A DNA stretch of 39,160 nt, taken from Flavobacteriaceae bacterium (GTDB taxonomy: Bacteria > Bacteroidota > Bacteroidia > Flavobacteriales > Flavobacteriaceae). Position 1 is the stretch's first letter; the number at the start of each line of letters is the position of its first letter. The position numbers were made by a program, and so were the translations under genes. Location: assembly GCA_947461425.1 (NCBI GenBank), contig CANHKZ010000010.1, positions 1 to 39,160 of the forward strand, read 5' to 3'. Below the pieces are notes generated by a model, which had not been told where the DNA came from, did no database searches, and saw only the letters and a program-made list of their open reading frames with translations. Shown here in pieces: positions 33,647 to 39,160 of the stretch.

Positions 33647-34657
33647 TTATTCTAAAACCGAATAATCTCCGATGCTTATACTAGTAAAATTTCCGTCAAA
33701 ATTAGCGTGATTTCCAATCATCGCATTGTCTAAATTGGCATTTTTAATATGCGAATGCGTTTGTATCAAACTATTTTTAATCGAGCTATTAGTAACATGA
33801 CATCCTTTCCCTAAAGAAACATTAGGTCCAACAGTTGCGTTAATTAAAACCACATCTTCACCTATGTAACATGGCGGAATAATGGTGGAATTCTCTGATT
33901 TCACTCCATAATCCACTAAGTGTTCTCCATCATTGTGCAAAAATCCTAACATTCTAGAATTGGTCTCTACAGTCACATCTTTATTGCCACAATCCATCCA
34001 TTCAGCCACTTCTCCTGGAACAAACTTCATGCCTTTGGCCATCATTTGCTTGATTCCGTCGTTGATTTGGTATTCGCCTCCGTGAATGATATTATTGTCT
34101 AACACCAATTGCAATTCGTTTTTTAATACCGCTACGTCTTTGAAATAATAAATTCCAATCACGGCCAAATCCGAAACAAATTCTTTTGGTTTTTCTACCA
34201 ATTCCACAATTTCGTTGGCTTCGTTCAAGTTAATTACACCAAACGCTTCCGGTTGATCTACTTGTTTGACCCAAATCACGCTATCGGCAGTTTGATCCAA
34301 ATCAAAGTCGGCACGAATTAAGGTATCTGCATACGCAATCACTGCTGGGCCACTCAAAGAATCTTTGGCACACATAATAGCGTGACCTGTTCCTAGGGCT
34401 TCATTTTGATAATAAATTGTTCCTTTAGACCCTAATTTTTCTGCAATAGCAATCAAATCGGCTTCCACTTGTTTACCAAAACTTTCGTGGATAATAAAAG
34501 CTATTTCTTCAATGTCTTGGTTCAACACTCCTGCAATATCTTCTACTAAACGGTGAACAATAGGTTTTCCCGCAACGGGAATTAATGGTTTAGGAATGGT
34601 CAATGTGTGTGGGCGAAGACGTGATCCACGTCCTGCCATAGGTACTATTATTTTCAT
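33647..34657 (-). CDS. Sugar-1-phosphate nucleotidyltransferase with left-handed beta-helix tail
   Basis: A 336-residue enzyme that makes a nucleotide sugar from NTP and a sugar-1-phosphate. The nucleotide-binding loop is MAGRGSRLRPHTLTIPKPLI (7-26) followed by VAGKPIVHRLVED; GTGHAIMCAKDSL and the metal site in VIAYADTLIRADFDLD follow. A C-terminal hexapeptide-repeat tail (about 255-336) shows IGEDVVLINATVGPNVSLG. The N-terminal loop resembles dTTP/UTP-glucose enzymes (RmlA-like), but the exact sugar cannot be read. It feeds the polysaccharide pathway implied by the upstream flippase gene, and starts the TPR-DUF4292-EnvC run. Confidence 0.88.
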   Translation of the reverse strand: MKIIVPMAGRGSRLRPHTLTIPKPLIPVAGKPIVHRLVEDIAGVLNQDIEEIAFIIHESFGKQVEADLIAIAEKLGSKGTIYYQNEALGTGHAIMCAKDSLSGPAVIAYADTLIRADFDLDQTADSVIWVKQVDQPEAFGVINLNEANEIVELVEKPKEFVSDLAVIGIYYFKDVAVLKNELQLVLDNNIIHGGEYQINDGIKQMMAKGMKFVPGEVAEWMDCGNKDVTVETNSRMLGFLHNDGEHLVDYGVKSENSTIIPPCYIGEDVVLINATVGPNVSLGKGCHVTNSSIKNSLIQTHSHIKNANLDNAMIGNHANFDGNFTSISIGDYSVLE

Positions 34658-34662
34658 GTTAT

Positions 34663-34690
34663 TGTCATTGCGAGGAACGAAGCAATCTCA
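34663..34690. repeat. REP-like interspersed element (TCATTGCGAGGAACGAAGCA core)
   Basis: This 28-base stretch contains ATTGC and GCAAT as inverted ends around GAGGAACGAA. The same sequence type, which in one frame spells SLRGTKQS, recurs between genes in many unrelated bacteria, so I treat it as an interspersed repeat. It lies in the 106-base gap between dut and the nucleotidyltransferase gene. Only one copy is visible in this window. Confidence 0.65.
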
Positions 34691-34763
34691 TCCTCCTGTT
34701 TATTTATTTTTATTTTTAACCGCAAAGATCACAAATGGTTTAATTGGTCTTTTCTTTGAACAC

Positions 34764-35198
34764 TTACTTCACCCCCGTACTCCCAAATCCACCTTGACCT
34801 CTGGATGTTTCAGATAATTCCTGAACTTGAATCCATTCAGCACGTTCGTGTTTGGCAATGATTAATTGAGCAATGCGTTCGCCGTTTTCAATTACGAAAT
34901 CTTCATTGGACAGATTTACTAAAATCACTCCAATTTCTCCTCTATAATCAGCATCAACAGTTCCTGGCGAATTGAGTACTGTAATTCCTTTTTTGAAAGC
35001 TAAGCCACTTCTTGGACGAACCTGTGCTTCATATCCAATGGGCAACTCAATAAACAATCCTGTTTTTACAATTACGCGTTCTAAAGGAGCCAAAGTTATT
35101 GGAGCACTTAAATCAGCTCTTAAATCCATTCCTGCTGAAGCTATCGTCTCGTAGTTAGGCAACGGATGTTGCGACTTGTTAATGATTTGAATTGTCAT
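34764..35198 (-). CDS. dut: dUTP diphosphatase (dUTPase)
   Basis: Dut hydrolyses dUTP to dUMP and pyrophosphate, keeping uracil out of DNA and supplying dTMP synthesis. The 144-residue protein shows all five trimeric-dUTPase motifs in order: [10 protein letters not shown] (22-30 region), [26 protein letters not shown] with the catalytic Asp and Tyr, [11 protein letters not shown], and the C-terminal P-loop-like [10 protein letters not shown]. It is complete. The gene lies 1 base after the flippase gene on the same strand, so it is co-transcribed with envelope genes rather than with other nucleotide metabolism genes. Confidence 0.97.
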   Translation of the reverse strand: MTIQIINKSQHPLPNYETIASAGMDLRADLSAPITLAPLERVIVKTGLFIELPIGYEAQVRPRSGLAFKKGITVLNSPGTVDADYRGEIGVILVNLSNEDFVIENGERIAQLIIAKHERAEWIQVQELSETSRGQGGFGSTGVK

Positions 35199-35199
35199 T

Positions 35200-36663
35200 T
35201 TATTTTTTTCGTTTTATGATGGAAAGGATCGTTGCTTTTTCGTTGTGGTACACAAAATACATAAATAGCAACAATAACGGAATTCCAACAAAATAATTTT
35301 CGCGGAAGCCGTAAAAAGAAATAGCAGAAAATAGAATAGACAAGACCAAATAGCCGCCTATTTTTTCCATATCATACGGAATAGGATAATACCGATTTCC
35401 TAAAACATAAGAAATAAACATCATGCTTCCATAAGCCACAATAGTAGCAATAGCCGATCCGTAATAACTGAATTTTGGAATCAAAAGGTAATTTAGCACC
35501 AAGGTCAAAATAGCGCCTACAATCGAAATATACGCGCCCATTTTAGTTCTGTCAGTTAGTTTATACCAAACCGAAAGATTGTTATAAATACCTAAAAAGA
35601 AATTAGCCAGAATAATCAACGGCACCACTTTCATCGCTTCCCAATAGGATTTGTCATCCAAAAGCAGGAATTTCAATACATCAGCAAAAACAATAACTCC
35701 CAACAAAATGAGTGAACCAAAAATCACAAAATATTTAGTAATCATGGCATAGGTTTGTGGGGCATTTTCTTTATTCGAATGACTAAAAAAGAAGGGTTCG
35801 ATTCCTAAACGAAAAGCAGTGGCAAACAACACCATAAACAATCCTAATTTATAACAAGCAGAATAGGCTCCTACTTCGGACTTGGCAACGTTTTCAGGCA
35901 GCCAATAACCCAATAAAATTTTATCAAAATGCTCGTTTACGGCAAATGCAATTCCGGCAACCAAAATAGGCAATCCGTATTGCATCATTTTCTTCCAAAG
36001 AGCCTTGTCAAATTTCCGGGTTAAAGAAAGATAGTTGGGAGAAAGCACAAGCAAGGTCAGTAAATTCGATGCTAAAAAAGAAACAAAAATATAGCCTATC
36101 TCATAATTTTCAACATATAAATTCCCTATAAACGAATTCGGATTTGAAGCGGCAATTTTGGGTAGCCACAATAAAAAGAATAGATTCAATAACAAGTTTA
36201 CAGCGACATTGCTAATTTTGATTATGGCATACTGCATCGGTCTTTGATTGGCACGCAATTTAGAAAAAGGCACAATCACTAAGGCATCCAACACCAAAAT
36301 CCAAATCGCATAAGTAACGTACTGCACTTCTACATTGGCTAAGGAAGCCAAAGTTCCTCTGAAAATTAAAGCACCAAAAAGAAAAATAATAGACGACCAA
36401 AAAATAGAAATGGTGGAAGTAGCAATGACATTTTCTTTATCGGTCTCTGAATTATAAAATCGGAAAAAAGCCGTTTCCATTCCGTAAGACAAGATCACAT
36501 TAAAAAAAACCATCCACGAAAGCACAATAGAAACCTCGCCATACTCGCCTGTAGGTAAAATTCCAGTATACAAACGCACGAGTAAAAAACTCAACATTCG
36601 AGGCAAAACCGTTGCTAGTCCATAAATTGCGGTTTGTTTGAAAAGGCTTTTATATAATCCCAA
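35200..36663 (-). CDS. Polysaccharide biosynthesis flippase (Wzx/MATE-like)
   Basis: A membrane protein of 487 residues with 12 to 14 helices spread over the whole length, typical of the MOP superfamily that flips lipid-linked sugars. The N-terminus reads [21 protein letters not shown] and has the family's [18 protein letters not shown] stretch. I set the start at the TTG at 36663: the frame is open further up to a TTG at 36693, but that codon lies within a perfect -7 box (36691-36698). The nearest ATG is 22 codons in and would cut off helix one. Substrate is unknown. dut follows by 1 base. Confidence 0.85.
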   Translation of the reverse strand: MGLYKSLFKQTAIYGLATVLPRMLSFLLVRLYTGILPTGEYGEVSIVLSWMVFFNVILSYGMETAFFRFYNSETDKENVIATSTISIFWSSIIFLFGALIFRGTLASLANVEVQYVTYAIWILVLDALVIVPFSKLRANQRPMQYAIIKISNVAVNLLLNLFFLLWLPKIAASNPNSFIGNLYVENYEIGYIFVSFLASNLLTLLVLSPNYLSLTRKFDKALWKKMMQYGLPILVAGIAFAVNEHFDKILLGYWLPENVAKSEVGAYSACYKLGLFMVLFATAFRLGIEPFFFSHSNKENAPQTYAMITKYFVIFGSLILLGVIVFADVLKFLLLDDKSYWEAMKVVPLIILANFFLGIYNNLSVWYKLTDRTKMGAYISIVGAILTLVLNYLLIPKFSYYGSAIATIVAYGSMMFISYVLGNRYYPIPYDMEKIGGYLVLSILFSAISFYGFRENYFVGIPLLLLFMYFVYHNEKATILSIIKRKK

Positions 36664-36690
36664 GTGGTTTGATTTAGGTTTTGGTAAAAA

Positions 36691-36698
36691 CAAAAATA
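36691..36698 (-). promoter_or_regulatory. Candidate -7 box of the flippase-dut operon
   Basis: On the minus strand TATTTTTG matches TAnnTTTG, 27 bases before the TTG start chosen for the flippase gene. No TTG at -33 spacing was found, but the box itself is exact and its place decides the start codon. Confidence 0.45.
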
Positions 36699-36762
36699 AC
36701 GAATTCTTTGGTTTAATTCTGATTTTGAAAATGGAATAACCCGAAATTTGTTAACAGCTTTT

Positions 36763-37203
36763 TTACGATAATCCGGCTTCATTCAGGGTTTTAATAAAGT
36801 GAAAACCTCTTGGATAATACCCTTGGTTATAATAAAAGCGATGTGCTGTAAAGTTGCCTGTAAAAGCGTCCAATACAATCATCGTACAACCGGCTTCTTC
36901 AGCCTTACCATTGATATAATCAGTCATTAATTTACCTGCTCCTTTGGAACGGTGATCAGGGTGCACAATAAAATTATCAATTTCAAAATACCTTCCCGAC
37001 CATAATTTTATTCCCGACCACAGTCCAGAAAGTCCTATGCAAACATTGCCTTCAAATACAGCGATTTGAATGTAATTATGCGGTAACATTTCAGTAAGAT
37101 AGGCTTCGTATTTTTCTATAGTAAAATTATTGCTGTACAAATGTTGCATCAACTCAAAATGAGTTAGCATATCTCGTAATGTTGTTAATTCTCTAATTTC
37201 CAA
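36763..37203 (-). CDS. GNAT family N-acetyltransferase
   Basis: A 146-residue GNAT acetyltransferase. The acetyl-CoA site is FIVHPDHRSKGAGKLMTDY, the strand before it FEIDN, and the C-terminal part reads TGNFTAHRFYYNQGYYPRG. Substrate is unknown. I start it at the TTG (37201-37203) that gives LEIRELTTLRDM: the open frame continues upstream but passes through the atpG terminator (37231-37260), so the extra 29 codons cannot belong to the protein unless the mRNA starts above it. A conservative alternative is the ATG at 37170. Confidence 0.82.
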   Translation of the reverse strand: MEIRELTTLRDMLTHFELMQHLYSNNFTIEKYEAYLTEMLPHNYIQIAVFEGNVCIGLSGLWSGIKLWSGRYFEIDNFIVHPDHRSKGAGKLMTDYINGKAEEAGCTMIVLDAFTGNFTAHRFYYNQGYYPRGFHFIKTLNEAGLS

Positions 37204-37230
37204 GGTCTGAATTTTTTTATAAAAATAATC

Positions 37231-37260
37231 AAAAAAAAGAGCCCCGCAATGCGAGGCTCT
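37231..37260 (-). terminator. Intrinsic terminator of the ATP synthase genes
   Basis: On the minus strand AGAGCC-T-CGC and GCG-G-GGCTCT pair around a 3-base loop (one mismatch) and are followed by eight T. It begins about 23 bases after the atpG stop and closes the atpA-atpG transcript. Confidence 0.88.
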
Positions 37261-37282
37261 TCCTATATTTAATTTTAAAATA

Positions 37283-38143
37283 TTATCCATTCAACGCTTC
37301 TGCACCACCAACAATCTCTAAGATTTCGTTAGTAATGGCTGCTTGACGCGCTTTGTTGTAGGTTAATTTCAATTGGTCTCTTAATTCAGTGGCATTGTCA
37401 GTTGCTTTGTGCATGGCAGTCATGCGCGCTCCGTGTTCAGAGGCAAATGAATCTCTAATTCCTTTGTACAATTGTGTTTTCAATGATTTCGGAATCAATG
37501 TCAATACAATTTCTTCTTTAGAAGGTTCAAAAATGTAATCTCCTGTCGAAGCTGGTTGATCTGATTGAATTGGTGCCAAAGGCAAAAATTGTTCAGTTTG
37601 AATAATTTGTGTCGCCGCATTTTTAAATTGGTTATACACCAATTCGATTCGGTCGTATTCGCCAGACACAAATTTTTGAGTTAACAACTCTGCAATTTGA
37701 GCTACATTGTCAAAAGTCAAATTATCAAAAACAGCGCTTTGATTATCAACAACTTGTAGTGTTTTACTCAAAATATCATTTCCTTTTTTTCCAATAGCAA
37801 AAACATCAACTTGTTTTCCTACATAGAAATCAGAGCGGTTTTTAACTTCTTTAATTACGTTTGTATTGAAAGCGCCACACAAACCTCTGTTTGAGGTAAT
37901 AGCCACGACTAATACTTTTTTAATTTCACGTTGTGTCGTGTAATCTCCGCCTACATCACCATCTAAGGTGGCAGAAAGATTTTGTAATAACTCCGTTAAT
38001 TTTTCGGCATAAGGGCGCATCGCTGTAATCGCATCTTGTGCTTTCTTTAGCTTTGCAGCAGATACCATTTTCATTGCTGATGTGATTTGCATCGTAGATG
38101 AAATGGAAGTAATTCTATTACGGATTTCCTTTAAATTTGCCAT
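37283..38143 (-). CDS. atpG: ATP synthase F1 subunit gamma
   Basis: The gamma subunit is the central rotor shaft of F1. The 286-residue product has the conserved N-terminal helix MANLKEIRNRITSISSTMQI, followed by TSAMKMVSAAKLKKAQ, the Rossmann-like middle with VVAITSNRGLCGAFN, and the conserved C-terminal helix RMTAMHKATDNATEL and LTYNKARQAAITNEILEIV. Length is normal. It lies 66 bases after atpA in the minus-strand order atpA-atpG, and that gap contains the 32-bp palindrome at 38162-38193. A terminator follows. The usual downstream partners atpD and atpC are not here, which is normal for this phylum, where they are separate. Confidence 0.97.
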   Translation of the reverse strand: MANLKEIRNRITSISSTMQITSAMKMVSAAKLKKAQDAITAMRPYAEKLTELLQNLSATLDGDVGGDYTTQREIKKVLVVAITSNRGLCGAFNTNVIKEVKNRSDFYVGKQVDVFAIGKKGNDILSKTLQVVDNQSAVFDNLTFDNVAQIAELLTQKFVSGEYDRIELVYNQFKNAATQIIQTEQFLPLAPIQSDQPASTGDYIFEPSKEEIVLTLIPKSLKTQLYKGIRDSFASEHGARMTAMHKATDNATELRDQLKLTYNKARQAAITNEILEIVGGAEALNG

Positions 38144-38161
38144 TCTAAATGTGAAAATTTA

Positions 38162-38193
38162 TCAATGTGCAAATGACGTCATTTACACATTGA
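38162..38193. repeat. 32-bp near-perfect palindrome between atpA and atpG
   Basis: TCAATGTG and CACATTGA are the outer arms and AAATGACGTCATTT is the perfect inner palindrome; one C-A pair at 38170/38185 breaks symmetry, so 15 of 16 pairs match with no loop. It sits within the 66-base atpA-atpG gap and has no U-run, so it is not an ordinary terminator. Confidence 0.75.
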
Positions 38194-38209
38194 CATATTG
38201 TTATATTGA

Positions 38210-39160
38210 TTAATTGTACTTAGCTGAAACTTCTTTTGCTACATTTTCAATAACAGACGTAATGTTGTCATCTAATTTACCCGCTTTCAAAGCATCAAGA
38301 ATGTCTCTATGTTTTGCATTTAAGAATTCTAAGAAGTCTTTCTCAAATTCTTTTACTTTATTTACAGGAACATTTCTCAACAAGTTTTTAGATCCAGCAT
38401 AAATAATTGCTACTTGATCCTCAACAGTAAAAGGATCGTTTAATCCTTGTTTCAAGATTTCAACGTTTCTTTTTCCTTTTTCAATTACGTTTAAAGTAAC
38501 GGCATCTAAGTCAGAACCAAATTTAGCAAACGCTTCCAATTCACGGTATTGCGCTTGGTCTAATTTTAAAGTACCTGCTACTTTTTTCATTGATTTAATT
38601 TGTGCATTTCCTCCAACACGAGATACCGAAATACCTACGTTAATTGCAGGACGAACTCCAGAGTTGAACAAATCTCCATCCAAGAAAATTTGACCATCTG
38701 TAATCGAAATTACGTTCGTTGGGATATATGCAGAAACGTCACCCGCTTGTGTTTCGATAATTGGCAAAGCAGTCAATGAACCTCCTCCTTTTACAATTCC
38801 TTTTAAAGAATCTGGTAAGTCGTTCATGTTTTTTGCAATATCATCATCCGCAATCACTTTACAAGCACGCTCTAATAAACGAGAGTGTAAGTAGAAAACG
38901 TCTCCAGGATATGCTTCACGCCCTGGTGGTCTTCTTAACAAAAGAGATACCTCACGATATGCCACGGCTTGTTTAGACAAATCATCATAAACAATCAAAG
39001 CTGGACGTCCAGAGTCTCTGAAAAATTCTCCAATTGCAGCACCTGCCATTGGAGCATATACTTGCATTGGAGCTGGATCAGAAGCATTAGCCGCTACGAT
39101 AATCGTATACGCCATAGCTCCTTTTTCTTCTAACATTTTTGCAATTCCTGCAACAGTAGA
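38210..39160 (-). CDS. atpA: ATP synthase F1 subunit alpha (C-terminal 316 residues, runs off right edge)
   Basis: Alpha is the non-catalytic nucleotide-binding subunit of F1. The frame is open through the right edge (first full codons give [16 protein letters not shown]), and about 210 N-terminal residues including the P-loop lie outside. Visible family hallmarks are [20 protein letters not shown] (Walker B region), [60 protein letters not shown] (seen as adjacent parts), and the helical C-terminal domain. The start at 39136 is an internal Met, not a true start. atpG follows at 66 bases. Confidence 0.97.
   Translation of the reverse strand, partial: STVAGIAKMLEEKGAMAYTIIVAANASDPAPMQVYAPMAGAAIGEFFRDSGRPALIVYDDLSKQAVAYREVSLLLRRPPGREAYPGDVFYLHSRLLERACKVIADDDIAKNMNDLPDSLKGIVKGGGSLTALPIIETQAGDVSAYIPTNVISITDGQIFLDGDLFNSGVRPAINVGISVSRVGGNAQIKSMKKVAGTLKLDQAQYRELEAFAKFGSDLDAVTLNVIEKGKRNVEILKQGLNDPFTVEDQVAIIYAGSKNLLRNVPVNKVKEFEKDFLEFLNAKHRDILDALKAGKLDDNITSVIENVAKEVSAKYN

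Noticed and set aside
34596..34817. 73-codon plus-strand frame containing SLRGTKQSH
   Set aside because: The peptide is the well-known by-product of a REP-like repeat read in one frame; the frame also covers the ends of two real genes.
1..39160. tRNA, rRNA, CRISPR array, insertion sequence or prophage
   Set aside because: I looked in the gaps for cloverleaf-like arms, spaced direct repeats, transposase frames and integrase or phage genes and found none; almost all of the window is coding with short gaps.

Overview
The window is a low-GC chromosomal segment from a member of the Bacteroidota, most likely a Flavobacterium or close relative. This rests on content rather than any search: a PorP/SprF-type protein next to a large secreted protein with SprB-like repeats and a CHU_C-type C-terminal domain (type IX secretion and gliding hallmarks), DUF4837 and DUF4292 lipoproteins, -7 boxes of the form TAnnTTTG, and weak or absent Shine-Dalgarno sequences. 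It reads as conserved core chromosome. I see no rRNA, tRNA, CRISPR array, prophage or insertion sequence.

Layout. (1) 1-5975, haem: hemA-hemC-hemD-hemE on the minus strand with 1-base overlaps (hemE runs off the left edge), and divergently an AraC-type regulator, hemH (ferrochelatase with a Cys-rich insert) and hemJ. (2) 6022-9372: an orphan sensor histidine kinase, an enoyl-CoA hydratase, a 131-residue unknown, and a convergent HD phosphohydrolase. (3) 9444-11176: a plant-like acyl-ACP desaturase followed in the operon sense by PlsC, so lipid unsaturation and phospholipid assembly are linked. (4) 11302-14225: rnpA, a CtpA-type S41 protease, and a protein with two OmpA-like domains that overlaps the protease gene. 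(5) 14222-17691, minus: LysM lytic transglycosylase, DUF4837 lipoprotein, ElaA-like acetyltransferase. (6) 17986-19173: pgk, with a good promoter and terminator. (7) 19339-23198, minus: the secreted SprB-repeat protein and its PorP/SprF partner. (8) 23607-25666: DNA polymerase III delta' subunit, DoxX-like protein, acyl-CoA thioesterase. (9) 25836-28222: two tandem paralogous regulators, each a seven-helix membrane domain fused to an AraC DNA-binding domain, behind a 32-bp dyad. (10) 28447-29454: recA. (11) 29510-36663, minus: polysaccharide flippase, dut, sugar nucleotidyltransferase, TPR protein, DUF4292 lipoprotein, EnvC-like factor, second PlsC; an envelope-building cluster. (12) 36763-39160, minus: GNAT, atpG and the C-terminal part of atpA.

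The least explained items are non-coding symmetric elements: a 32-bp dyad with a shared-centre inner palindrome overlapping the promoter of the membrane AraC pair, a loop-less 32-bp palindrome between atpA and atpG, a 14-bp perfect tandem repeat with a hairpin before the histidine kinase, and a REP-like element upstream of the nucleotidyltransferase gene. The best candidate for an undescribed system is the tandem 7TM-AraC pair with its dyad.
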